Shown here: one piece after another, positions 54,913 to 63,608 of the stretch
How positions within the stretch are numbered: position 1 is the first letter of the stretch
Layout of the letters: each line of letters starts with the position of its first letter
NCBI GenBank assembly: GCA_052161645.1
Contig: CP197414.1
Source: Laterigemmans sp052161645
GTDB taxonomy: Bacteria; Planctomycetota; Planctomycetia; Pirellulales; Pirellulaceae
DNA length: 64,000 nt
Reading direction: 5' to 3' (one strand)
Notes under the pieces: model-generated
Told to the model about the DNA's origin: nothing
Databases searched by the model: none
Seen by the model: only the letters and a program-made list of their open reading frames with translations
Position numbers and translations under genes: made by a program

Positions 54913-55902
54913 TCAGGCCTTGTTTTCGGTGTTCCGACCTAGCGTGATTTCGATTTGCTTTGCCTGTTGCCTCCAGTCTGATGATTCCTGATAGCGCCCT
55001 TCGGCTCGTCTGACCAGATTCGATACGCTGTCGGTGCCAGACAGTCCGAACCATGGCCCCAACTCCCGCAGCGTTACTCCCGACCAACGCCGGCATAGCC
55101 AAGCCGCCATGTCACGCCCCGCCGCTGGACTGCGGAACTTGGCGTACTCTGTCGCCGCTACTCGGTGAGCCTTTGCGGTAGCGGCAATGATTTCTTCGAC
55201 GCTAACACTCTTTGTTCGGCGCATCGTGCTGTGATGGCTCTGGGCATTTCCCCCTTCAGCCAATTGAACCATTCGGCGGAGAAAGTCTTCGCTGCCAAAA
55301 ACCCACTCGCGAAGCTCAGTCTTGAATGGGTCGTCCCGCACGTTCATTCCTTCCTTGACATATTTCCGATATGCGATCTCCGGGTTCTTTCCACCAACCG
55401 AAGCTTTCCAATAAGTATGCAGCAAATCATACTGAATCCAGTCGACGCGTTTGCTCTTCCGCGCATACCCGGCAAAGCTGCTATAAGGCCAACTCTCCGG
55501 ATCGGTTGCCAACGGGCGACCGCCGTTACAGGGATTCAAATGGATGCACCGGCTCAGAGCCCAATAGTAACCGGCGTCTTCAACGAGAAACGCTTTGTAT
55601 CGACCCTGGTAGAGATGTCCGGTGCGTTGGTTGCGGTTGGCATACCAATTGGCGTAGCCGGAAAGCCAATGCTGCATTCCGCTGGCGAGATTCGGCTCGG
55701 GTGTCTGAAGCAACGCATGGATGTGATTTGGCATCCAACAATAGGCCAAGACGATCCAACCGCTTCGCTGGACTTCGTCTTGGAGTCCCCGCGTAAAACG
55801 CTCATAATGCCCCGGGTCATGGAACAGCTTGCGTCGTCCATCGCCCCGGGTGACGATATGGTAATTAGCGCCCGGAAACTGGATGCGTGGTGGTCGCGGC
55901 AT
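54913..55902 (-). CDS. RAYT/IS200-like Y1 transposase
   Basis: I start at the ATG at 55902 (329 aa), eight bases after AGGAGGG; the longer open frame from 56124 reads into flanking sequence. The Y1_Tnp core contains the HUH motif H60-I-H62 in CWMPNHIHALLQ and a catalytic-type Tyr in AGYYWALSRCIHLNP (112-113). The C-terminal half (about 215-310) resembles the DnaA-like C-terminal helix-turn-helix common in REP-associated transposases. These act on single-stranded palindromes. The gene looks intact and is bounded by near-perfect inverted repeats. Confidence 0.9.
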   Translation of the reverse strand: MPRPPRIQFPGANYHIVTRGDGRRKLFHDPGHYERFTRGLQDEVQRSGWIVLAYCWMPNHIHALLQTPEPNLASGMQHWLSGYANWYANRNQRTGHLYQGRYKAFLVEDAGYYWALSRCIHLNPCNGGRPLATDPESWPYSSFAGYARKSKRVDWIQYDLLHTYWKASVGGKNPEIAYRKYVKEGMNVRDDPFKTELREWVFGSEDFLRRMVQLAEGGNAQSHHSTMRRTKSVSVEEIIAATAKAHRVAATEYAKFRSPAAGRDMAAWLCRRWSGVTLRELGPWFGLSGTDSVSNLVRRAEGRYQESSDWRQQAKQIEITLGRNTENKA

Positions 55903-55981
55903 CAAATCGCCCTCCTGACAACAGTTGGAAACTGAAAGACTCCCAACCCTACCACTCCCCAATACCGAACACAAGGCCTGA
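54913..55981. mobile_element. Inverted-repeat-bounded transposase unit
   Basis: The sequences at 54913-54933 (TCAGGCCTTGTTTTCGGTGTT) and 55961-55981 are inverted copies matching at 19 of 21 positions. The left copy includes the transposase stop codon. Just outside the right end, a 19-bp direct repeat (TGACCCCAACG...) at 55979-55997 and 55998-56016 and a hairpin (CCTGCAG/CTGCAGG at 56012-56034) add structure. It is about 1.07 kb. Confidence 0.6.
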
Positions 55982-56081
55982 CCCCAACGCAACCTGGTGA
56001 CCCCAACGAAACCTGCAGGTGCAAACACTGCAGGCTTTCCTAATCCTGGCGAAGTCGCCCAGCGATCCCAACGGAGGCGGA

Positions 56082-57008
56082 CTAGCCACGTTTCCGTGCC
56101 AAACCACGCTTTCGCCAACCGCATACTGCCACCGCGCCGATAGCCAGTGCGGCCATGCTGGAGGGTTCGGGTACCGAAGTGAGTGTAATCCGACCGATGC
56201 CACCTGAATACTCATTGAAATTGAACGCAGAATTCACCGGTGTACCAAAATTTGCGTACGGATCTCCGGTGACATTGCGGATGAATGCGAGCGGGTCGTC
56301 GGCACCTTGGTCCGGCCCCATCTGTCCTCCAGCGATTCCAAATAGGCCATTGCCTGCCGACGTATTGAAGCCACCATCAGTTCCAACGGTACCATCATCG
56401 GATTCCGTGCCCGCGTCGTTCACGGTCCCTGGCGCTCCAATGAAAAAAGAAACACTTTGGCCAGCGTTGCTGAGAAGATTTGAGATATCGATTCCAGTTG
56501 GATCACCGTTGCCAATAAAAAAGTCGTTGCTGGCAATGACCATCGACGCATATGAAAAATATTGGTTGGTGCCGTCTGCTTCCAGCATAAAATCCATGGT
56601 ATTGGACTGACCAGGCAGCAGCGGTGGAGGGCCTGACATGCTGCCAATCGTTCCCTGCACTCGATTGCTGGTGCTGCCACTCGCGGCGACGGTTTGGTTC
56701 ACGCCAGCACCATTGACGTAGGTCAGGCCATTACTGAAGTCAGCAGTAATTTGGCCAACATCACCATCTTCCGCGAGTCTTTCTAGTCCAGCTGTCGCCC
56801 GACCCGCAGCCACGCCACTGTTGTAAGTGTCGAAATTACCACTGTGAAAACCAACCCATACCGGCGTGATCGCAACACCGTTGGTTGGTGATATATTCTC
56901 GACAGTCACACGTATCGTGATCTCAGCCTGAGCTGAATTTGATGCTGTGAAAACGAACGCTACTATCGCCAACAAAGCCAAGCGGTACATAGGAAAACTA
57001 ACACTCAT
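56082..57008 (-). CDS. PEP-CTERM exported spondin-domain protein
   Basis: The ATG at 57008 follows AAAAGGAG at good spacing; the earlier in-frame ATG at 57083 is disfavoured. The 308-residue protein has a signal peptide ending near NSAQA, then a spondin N-terminal-like domain (ITIRVTVENISPTNG..., about residues 28-150) and a Gly/Asn-rich region. The C-terminus has VPEPSS, a hydrophobic helix and an Arg/Lys tail, a PEP-CTERM sorting signal used for exosortase-type processing. No exosortase gene is in the window. It is probably an extracellular or surface protein. It follows the anti-sigma gene by about 185 bases. Confidence 0.85.
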   Translation of the reverse strand: MSVSFPMYRLALLAIVAFVFTASNSAQAEITIRVTVENISPTNGVAITPVWVGFHSGNFDTYNSGVAAGRATAGLERLAEDGDVGQITADFSNGLTYVNGAGVNQTVAASGSTSNRVQGTIGSMSGPPPLLPGQSNTMDFMLEADGTNQYFSYASMVIASNDFFIGNGDPTGIDISNLLSNAGQSVSFFIGAPGTVNDAGTESDDGTVGTDGGFNTSAGNGLFGIAGGQMGPDQGADDPLAFIRNVTGDPYANFGTPVNSAFNFNEYSGGIGRITLTSVPEPSSMAALAIGAVAVCGWRKRGLARKRG

Positions 57009-57192
57009 GGGAGACTCCTTTTTTAAACGACTGGTTGCGAAACTGATCGCAACTTTCGGAGTGTTAGTCGATGTGCGAGACAAAACGTTACAGTCAAAAT
57101 GAAGAAAATCTTCCGCGACACAAAAAAAGCTTGCTCCCGCGGGCTATCAGAGTTGGTATACGAATTTTAGTCCGCCGTGGTGAACCTTAACT

Positions 57193-57489
57193 TCATTGAT
57201 TATTATTGTTTACGCGGATTGCTTTCAGTCTCTGCTTGGCTGAATCACTCAAATTCGGACCATTGGCTAGTTCCTCCCTTTCACGTTCAGTAACTTTTAA
57301 GCAGGCTTGTCGCAGGAATTCAATTTGCTTTTCATACTGGCGGCAAGATGCACATACCAATTGGTGTATTCGTAGTGCGGCTCTTTCGAGGATGTCAAGC
57401 TTTCGGTCGATCGATTCACTCGCCAGTAACGATGCGTCTTCGCAGCGTATGGTTAGTATCCTCCAAAGTTTTTTCGGGTAACTGTGCAT
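57193..57489 (-). CDS. Zinc-finger anti-sigma-like protein
   Basis: I start at the ATG at 57489 (98 aa), eight bases after the sigma gene; the longer frame from 57603 overlaps it. The HxxxCxxC pattern H-Q-L-V-C-A-S-C near residues 47-54 is the zinc-binding anti-sigma (ZAS) motif. No membrane segment is visible, so it may be cytosolic, unlike many ZAS proteins. It likely sequesters the adjacent ECF sigma factor. Confidence 0.75.
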   Translation of the reverse strand: MHSYPKKLWRILTIRCEDASLLASESIDRKLDILERAALRIHQLVCASCRQYEKQIEFLRQACLKVTEREREELANGPNLSDSAKQRLKAIRVNNNNQ

Positions 57490-57497
57490 TGCCACAA

Positions 57498-58079
57498 TCA
57501 ATCCTTTCCGAACCAATGGAGTTCCAAACAGTCTCTCAACGACGAACGAGCGCGAAACATTCGAATTGCCAGATTCCGTCGCGATATCCCCAGCAGCAAA
57601 CAAACATCAGTGATTGAACAATCATCGACTTCCCGCAACATAAACGCTCTTGAGATCGTTTTCGGGAGCTTTTCAAGACACTCCATCAACGTGTTCCAGA
57701 ATTCTTCGTTTTCGAGTGTTTGTGATGGTGAAACATTCCACTCAAGCAACCGCTGTTCACGAAACGCTTCTTTCAATTGATGCAATGTCTGATCCTCTTC
57801 GACCGGCATTCGCCCTAAGCGAGCCCGTACCCGGTAGTAATCGATTATTTTAAAGCGGAGGATGGCGAGCAACCAAGTTCGCACAGATGCCTCAGCTCGA
57901 AAACGATCCCCAGCTTTCAAAGCGGCCAAGAAAGTCTCCTGAAGTATGTCTTCAATGACATGCTCATCCGCAATGCGACGTCGGGCAAACCGGTACATAA
58001 CGTCAGCATGCGCATCCACCCATTTTGCGATTCGAGTGTGGTCATCTTCGCCAGACTCACCTTGCGGCTCTTTCGTCAT
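57498..58079 (-). CDS. ECF-type RNA polymerase sigma factor
   Basis: I start at the ATG at 58079 (193 aa), just after GGAAGG; a longer frame from 58139 exists. Region 2 is visible as FARRRIADEHVIEDILQE and AEASVRTWLLAILRFKIID, and region 4 as LPKTISRAFMLREVDD then DVCLLLGISRRNLAIR. Length is typical. It directs RNA polymerase to a small regulon. It is followed by its probable anti-sigma gene and then the PEP-CTERM gene on the same strand. Confidence 0.92.
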   Translation of the reverse strand: MTKEPQGESGEDDHTRIAKWVDAHADVMYRFARRRIADEHVIEDILQETFLAALKAGDRFRAEASVRTWLLAILRFKIIDYYRVRARLGRMPVEEDQTLHQLKEAFREQRLLEWNVSPSQTLENEEFWNTLMECLEKLPKTISRAFMLREVDDCSITDVCLLLGISRRNLAIRMFRARSSLRDCLELHWFGKD

Positions 58080-58600
58080 AGCCTTCCGAAATACAAATCT
58101 CAAGTTCGTTATCGCGTAAAATACTGCCGCCAACTCCAATGCACTGCTTAGTCGAATCTGCGAGGCGGGAATTACACCCCAAAAAGAAAAAAAGCAAAAA
58201 GTCTTATCTGGATGGCGGTTTCACTTCCGCGAGACGAGTCCCATCACCCGCTGACATCGATGTGAGTGACGGAAGGCGGGGAAGAGCTTCACATTTGTTA
58301 GACCCTCGGCTCGCGATGTATTTCACTGCCACCCTGGTCATTTGCTTGGACCATTGAATCGACAGCTTAAATGCGTCATTGTGGCTTCCCCACGCGGTTC
58401 CGAACCGTGAAACCGGCACACATCAAAGCGAATCAGCTCGGCTTTTTTTACCGGTGCAGGGCTAGTGAAACACTGTTTTTCCCGAAACCTTCCGAGGAAT
58501 CGTTTTGTTGAATGCTGGGCTTTGTGGCAATGAACTTGAAAGTCTTTTCCCGATCAATCTTGCCCAAACTTGAGACGGCCGTTGCCCCCGCCGGAGCTCC
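58080..58600. other. Intergenic region with a bounded repeat-like element
   Basis: About 520 bases. A 72-codon minus-strand open frame is present (58204-58419) but shows no family I can name. The stretch 58217-58414 is framed by an 8-bp inverted repeat (listed separately). The rest shows nothing convincing. Confidence 0.45.
58217..58414. repeat. Possible small interspersed element with inverted ends
   Basis: GGTTTCAC at 58217-58224 pairs with GTGAAACC at 58407-58414, and the palindrome CGGTTCCGAACCG lies just inside the right end (58395-58407). The interior encodes a minus-strand open frame. The size and ends suggest a MITE-like or structured element; copy number cannot be judged here. Confidence 0.4.
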
Positions 58601-60589
58601 TTATGATTCAAATCCAGCCAGCACGGTGGCGAAGGGGATGGCGACGCAAGAACCGAATTGAGGGTCCCGCGAAAGTTTCGCTTTCGTGAGTGAGGGGGTG
58701 GTCATGCCGCACAAGAAACGAGCTTTTTGCCGTGGCGTGCCGAGCACTTGGGGGTGCCGTTTGGCTAGCTCCTCCACGGCCGCTTGGGCGGCTCGTCCGA
58801 CCTTCCTGAAGGAGACTGCCGGCAGTTCGCCCGGGGCTGTGCCTTGGCAAGCGGCGCAGCGACCGCAGGCGGAATCGAGTTGTTCGCCGAAATGAGCTGA
58901 CAATGACCAAGATTGACATTGTTGCCCGCTAAGCATGCTCAACACTTGATCGACGCGAGCCACTTCGGATTGCTCACGATCGAGCAGCTGTTCGTAATAG
59001 TTAGTCGCCAAGTTAACGACATCGGTGATTGGTTTTAGTTTGCGATAGCCGTGCACCAGATCGCTAACGCGGACATTGATCCAGCCGCGTTCGCCCAGAT
59101 AATCCAAGGCCTTGATAATTCGCTCACGCTCCGCACCGAGGCGGCGGCAAGCGATCGGCAGCGGAATCGAAAACCAAGTTCGGCCTTTGGTCGCGGTGGC
59201 GAGAATTCCACCAACAAACTCTCTGCGTTCGCCAGAGAAATTCGCCAAAATTTGCTTGGACGTTTGTAGCGGCTGGAATTGATAGGTTTCGTAGCGGGGC
59301 GAAGTTGCTCGAATCCACCCATCCAACTCCAGATAGGTCATTAACGTCCGCACCACCAGCGGGCGAATGTCGGCTTCGCCGGAAAGCCGGTAGAGGCTGA
59401 GGAAAAATTCGTCGCTCTGACCCGCCACGATTTCTAGCAGACGCTTTACGCCAGCTAAATCGGGAGTGTCCCCGTAGGTGAAATTCTCCAACACAACGCG
59501 GTCGTCGGGCACCAACAGCGTTTCGCAGATGGAGTCATTGCCGTCGCGACCGGCGCGACCGATTTCTTGAGCGTACGCTTCCACTGATTTCGAGGGATTG
59601 TAGTGGTAGACGTAACGGATGTTCGGTTTGTCGATCCCCATCCCAAAGGCGATCGTCGCGACCACGATCGCTTCCTCGCTGGTCAAAAACCACTGCTGCG
59701 TTTCCGCTCGCACTTCGGCATCCAAGCCGGCATGGTAGGGACGCGCCGGTAGCCCTTGGCCGGTTAAGCATTCGGCCACGTCCTCGGCTGTCTGCTGCAA
59801 AGTAACGTAAACCAGGGTTGGCCCGGTCGGACGCGATTGCAGCTTGGATAGCAACAGCTCGTCTCGTGAATCGGCCGTCGTCAGCTCGCTTTGCAAAATT
59901 AGGTTGGCTCGAAAGAACGGCGTGCGCACCGCGTTCTCGGGCGCGATGTCGAAGACTTGGCAAATGTCGTCCATCACCACGTCAGTCGCTGTGGCGGTCA
60001 GCGCCAACACGCGTTCGGCTTTCAGTTCGCGGGCAACGTTGGCCAATTTGAGATAATCGGGACGAAAATTATGGCCCCACTGGCTGATGCAGTGCGCTTC
60101 GTCGATGGCGAACAGGGAGATTTGTAAATCGCTGATCGAAGCCCGGAAACGTTCGTTAAAAAACCGCTCCGGAGCGACATACAACAGCTTGATCGAGCCG
60201 TCCCGCAGGCCCCGCATCGTGGCCGCTAATTCGCCGGCCGATTGGCTCGAATCGAGCCGAGCCGCCGAGATCCCGCGAGCTGCCAACGCATCACACTGAT
60301 CCTTCATCAAGGCAATCAGCGGCGAAACCACTAAGGTCACCCCCGGAAAAGTCAGCGCCGGCAACTGGTAACAGAGCGACTTGCCTCCGCCGGTTGGAAA
60401 TACCGCCACCGTGTTCCGCCTGGCCAACAAGCTGTCAATCACTTGACGCTGGCCCTCCCGGAAAGCGGCCATGCCAAACCGTTCGGTCAATAATTGCTCG
60501 GCTAACGCTCGCGCGGCCGAAAACTGGTCAGGCGATTGGTCAAGCGTGTTCGTCATTTGACCTGCCTTGCCTTGCGTCGAAGTAGTCAT
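58601..60589 (-). CDS. recQ: RecQ-family ATP-dependent DNA helicase
   Basis: The 662-residue protein starts at an ATG six bases after GGAG. Walker A PTGGGKS is at 65-71 and DEAH at 163-166, followed by CISQWGH. Later motifs include VVATIAFGMGIDKP and QEIGRAGRDG. The RecQ zinc-binding cysteines appear as CGRCAAC near 580. No HRDC domain is seen; the C-terminus is short and unusual. RecQ unwinds recombination intermediates and stalled forks. It stands alone. Confidence 0.95.
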   Translation of the reverse strand: MTTSTQGKAGQMTNTLDQSPDQFSAARALAEQLLTERFGMAAFREGQRQVIDSLLARRNTVAVFPTGGGKSLCYQLPALTFPGVTLVVSPLIALMKDQCDALAARGISAARLDSSQSAGELAATMRGLRDGSIKLLYVAPERFFNERFRASISDLQISLFAIDEAHCISQWGHNFRPDYLKLANVARELKAERVLALTATATDVVMDDICQVFDIAPENAVRTPFFRANLILQSELTTADSRDELLLSKLQSRPTGPTLVYVTLQQTAEDVAECLTGQGLPARPYHAGLDAEVRAETQQWFLTSEEAIVVATIAFGMGIDKPNIRYVYHYNPSKSVEAYAQEIGRAGRDGNDSICETLLVPDDRVVLENFTYGDTPDLAGVKRLLEIVAGQSDEFFLSLYRLSGEADIRPLVVRTLMTYLELDGWIRATSPRYETYQFQPLQTSKQILANFSGERREFVGGILATATKGRTWFSIPLPIACRRLGAERERIIKALDYLGERGWINVRVSDLVHGYRKLKPITDVVNLATNYYEQLLDREQSEVARVDQVLSMLSGQQCQSWSLSAHFGEQLDSACGRCAACQGTAPGELPAVSFRKVGRAAQAAVEELAKRHPQVLGTPRQKARFLCGMTTPSLTKAKLSRDPQFGSCVAIPFATVLAGFES

Positions 60590-60750
60590 CAGCCGCTCCG
60601 TGATCGGATGTTCCGAGGGGTGTGGTCAACATGCCAGTACCTTACAGAATGCCACTTAGTGTGCAAGTGTTGCAATGAACGAATTTGAAGGTTTTTTCAT
60701 GTGGCAATTTTTCCCAGGTAGCGGGGTGCCGCCATCGCGGTTGCGGGAAG

Positions 60751-61182
60751 CTATCGCTGTGGGGCCGATTCAGGTGGTGAGCCGCATTCAACTTGGCCGG
60801 AAACTAGCAATCGTCGCCAACGCCAGCAGCATCCCGCCAGGCTGACCGGAATCAGGGCGACGACCGCGAAAAACAGGATGGTACCGGGCCGGTGTGTTTG
60901 CCAAGCCAGCGTCAACTGTCCGTGGGCGGCGTAGATGAAAGAGCGTGTCATGCCGCAACCCAGGCAATCGACTCCCAACATTGTGCGTGACCAACAGGTC
61001 TCGGGTAGTCGCCATTCGATTCCAGGAACCACCACTCCGCGAGGCGGTTCGACTCGTAGGGTCGATGCTGCCAGGACGATGAGACTGGCACCGGCAAACC
61101 AATATAGCCAGACGGAACTAGCGGGCGGGACATGCGCGGGCGGGACATGCGCGGGAGTAGCGTCAGCGGATTGCGCATCCAC
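60751..61182 (-). CDS. DUF2752 membrane protein
   Basis: The 143-residue protein has a GTG start overlapping the upstream TAG by one base (TAGTG), so translation is coupled to the repeat-rich exported protein. The DUF2752 signature CWSRTMLGVDCLGCGMTRS (residues 63-81) lies between two membrane segments. The N-terminus carries a duplicated PAHVPPAHVPPA from a 15-bp tandem repeat. Family function is unknown; the conserved Cys-x-x-Cys-Gly may be structural. Confidence 0.88.
   Translation of the reverse strand: MDAQSADATPAHVPPAHVPPASSVWLYWFAGASLIVLAASTLRVEPPRGVVVPGIEWRLPETCWSRTMLGVDCLGCGMTRSFIYAAHGQLTLAWQTHRPGTILFFAVVALIPVSLAGCCWRWRRLLVSGQVECGSPPESAPQR
61123..61152. repeat. 15-bp tandem repeat at the DUF2752 N-terminus
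   Basis: GGGCGGGACATGCGC occurs twice (61123-61137 and 61138-61152), encoding the duplicated Pro-Ala-His-Val-Pro. Confidence 0.9.
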
Positions 61183-63323
61183 TAGGGAGCCTCTTGCCTG
61201 CTGTTCGGCTCCTGTGCGGCTGGTTTCTGAGGCGTTTCGGCATTCTTTTGCTGGTTAAGGTAAAACTGCAGTTGCCGCTGGAGCGGTGGCAGATGAGGGT
61301 CGACGCGGACCGCTTTACGTTGATGGTAAATCGCCTGCTCAATCTGCTCGTTGGCATAGTAGCATTTGGCCAACGTATCGAGGCAGGCGGAGTCTTCCGG
61401 TAGCAGTTCGTTGGAACGGATGCTCAACCGCAAAGCGTTCGCTTGATCGCCGGTGGTGCTGCAGATCAGCCAAGCATATTGGTTGCAGACGATGGCCAGA
61501 TTCAGTCGCAACCGTTGGTCTTGCGGCGCGGCTTTCAAGTCATTTTCCCAGTTGCGAATTTGCCGCAAGAAGATATCGCCGACGCGAGCGATTTCCGTCC
61601 GCACTTCCGCTTGCCAGGCGTTGTCGCCGTCGAGTTCGAACATGGCGATTAAGATGTCGGGATTGTCGCGATCTTTCTGTAATGCCTGCCGCAAGGCCTG
61701 TTGTGCCGCTTCGCCTGCGAGCGCCAAACCGCGGTGGTATTCCAATTGGCTGGCCAGCGTCGCCGCATTTGACGATTTGAGTCGCTGTCGGAAACTACTG
61801 TCTTTGTTCATGCGATCGACGAGCGGCTCGAGCAGTTCCACGATCTCTTGATGGCGATCGTCATAGGCCAGCAACTCGGCAAGATCGAGTCGATTCAGGG
61901 CTGCTGCCAGCGAGCTGATGGGCAGCCGTTCGATCACATGTCGATACTCGCCTTCAGCCCAAGCAAACAGCCCGCGAGTTTGCAGCACGCTGGCCAGCTC
62001 ACGATGTCGCATCGCCAAGCGGTCCAGCTCGTTTGCGGAAACTTTCTCTTCCGCTGAGGAGTCGGAAGCATCGTCAGGTTCCGGTAGGGCACCAATTTGC
62101 AACGCGGACAAGCGGCTCGCCTCCGCTTCCGCCTGCTTGCCTTGGATCAAGTAGGCTTCCGCAACTCCGTACATTAGCTCCGCACGATCAGCAAATCTCG
62201 CCGGCTCACGGCGCTGCAGCTCCAGCACGACTTCATGGAGTTCGGTGTCGAGCGCCCAGCTGACAGCATCCAACAAGTCGCGGTGCCGCGACATGATGTT
62301 GTCGAGCCCATCCAGGGCTAACGATAGGGCTTCGCTGCGATCACCAAGCTCCAGTGCCCGCGAGGCCGAGACGCGGTACAGTTCCAGCAAGATCGGTGCA
62401 GTCGCCTCGCCCGTAGCCGCCGCGTCCTCAATCAACCGCCGCTCCTCGGCGATCAGCTCGCGCCAAGTCGCCGCATCGTAACTGGCCGGTTCCAATTCGC
62501 TCATGTACTGTCGCAACCAGCGAATGCTGGTCCTTTGGCTGTCTCCCAACGTTTCTTTGATTTGCAGTTGCGACCTGGGGGTCAAGGCTGCTTGATCGGT
62601 CTCCACACGCATCGCCAACAGGGCTGCCCAACGGCTGAGCTGGAGGTTTTGCTCAAAGCGGGCCAGCCGCACCAAGGCCACGCTGCCTAAATGGTCCGGC
62701 AAATTCGCCAAGCGATCCATGCGGCTCTTGCGATCGTCCGCATTTAAATCTTCGTAGCTGAGCAAGATCTGTCGCACCTCAGCCGGGTCCGACTCACGTG
62801 CCCAACGCACATTCAGACTGCTCAGCAAGTATCTCGCGGCGAAAGCAATCTCCGTGTCGGGGGATTCGCTGGCCGCTCGTATCGCATCCATTGCCATCAA
62901 GCCCATACGCTCTAACTCATAGCGGGCTCGCACCCGCACGGCGTAGCTGGGGTTCCCCAAATTCTCTATGTGCTGACGGATTTCAGCGTCCAGAGCCACC
63001 TCCACCGTGATACGCTCTGCCGCCTGTGAGTCGCTCGCCTCTCGGCCGCTGGCTTGCTGGTTGCTGGTGGCTTGCTGGCTGCTGCTGGCTTGCTGGCTGC
63101 TAAACGGGGGTTGCTGACCAGCAGCTGTCGCGGGGAAAACAGCCATCGAGGAACTTATCAACAGCAAACAGCAGGGCAACACCGCCGCGCGCCGGGAATG
63201 TCCAAATTGACCGGCTGCCTGTAATTGAAAAGTGGCACCTGCCAAGGTGACCCAGGTTCGGCTGGAAGCGGGGGTGGTTTGTGCGAGACCACTGGCATTT
63301 CGAATCAGCATTGCCTTCTCCAT
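61182..63323 (-). CDS. Exported helical-repeat (TPR/HEAT-like) protein
   Basis: The 713-residue protein starts at 63323. A hydrophobic export segment lies at about 46-66 after an unusually long basic N-terminus (RRAAVLPCCLLLISSSM). A Gln/Ser-rich stretch with repeated SSQQA follows. Residues 110-160 look HEAT-like. The rest has alternating Ala/Leu helices, ending in TPR-like pairs (LDTLAKCYYANEQIEQAIYH) near 640-690. It likely acts as an interaction scaffold outside the cytoplasmic membrane. It shares a stop/start overlap with the DUF2752 gene. Confidence 0.75.
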   Translation of the reverse strand: MEKAMLIRNASGLAQTTPASSRTWVTLAGATFQLQAAGQFGHSRRAAVLPCCLLLISSSMAVFPATAAGQQPPFSSQQASSSQQATSNQQASGREASDSQAAERITVEVALDAEIRQHIENLGNPSYAVRVRARYELERMGLMAMDAIRAASESPDTEIAFAARYLLSSLNVRWARESDPAEVRQILLSYEDLNADDRKSRMDRLANLPDHLGSVALVRLARFEQNLQLSRWAALLAMRVETDQAALTPRSQLQIKETLGDSQRTSIRWLRQYMSELEPASYDAATWRELIAEERRLIEDAAATGEATAPILLELYRVSASRALELGDRSEALSLALDGLDNIMSRHRDLLDAVSWALDTELHEVVLELQRREPARFADRAELMYGVAEAYLIQGKQAEAEASRLSALQIGALPEPDDASDSSAEEKVSANELDRLAMRHRELASVLQTRGLFAWAEGEYRHVIERLPISSLAAALNRLDLAELLAYDDRHQEIVELLEPLVDRMNKDSSFRQRLKSSNAATLASQLEYHRGLALAGEAAQQALRQALQKDRDNPDILIAMFELDGDNAWQAEVRTEIARVGDIFLRQIRNWENDLKAAPQDQRLRLNLAIVCNQYAWLICSTTGDQANALRLSIRSNELLPEDSACLDTLAKCYYANEQIEQAIYHQRKAVRVDPHLPPLQRQLQFYLNQQKNAETPQKPAAQEPNSRQEAP

Positions 63324-63566
63324 GACGAAAAACCTGAGGGAAAGCGGCAGGTTCTATTGCTCAAACGGCCGAGCGAATGGCCTTCTCTCGACCAGTCTTC
63401 AGCTCGCACCCTCGAGATCTAGCATAACGTCCCGGCAGGCCGATGTCGCGGCTAATGAGGGGGAGCCGCAAAAAAGGCTGACCAGATTTCGGTGACTGGC
63501 GGCGAGGGTTCGGGGCAACAGCATTGGCTTTTGGTCTCCAGCCCTCAAGGCGGTCCGTCCTGAACG

Positions 63567-63608
63567 GCCATTTTCAAACCGCCATTTTCAAACGGCCATT
63601 TTCAAACG
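63567..63608. repeat. 14-bp tandem repeat overlapping a stop codon
   Basis: GCCATTTTCAAACC/G occurs three times at 63567, 63581 and 63595. The last copy contains the TGA (63602-63604) of the symporter gene. Confidence 0.9.

Noticed and set aside
54913..56124. N-terminal extension of the transposase frame to 403 codons
   Set aside because: The first 74 codons read through repeat-rich flank. The ATG at 55902 has a strong ribosome site and family-like N-terminus.
58204..58419. Minus-strand 71-codon open frame upstream of recQ
   Set aside because: It coincides with an inverted-repeat-bounded element and lacks a family or ribosome site, so I do not call it a gene.
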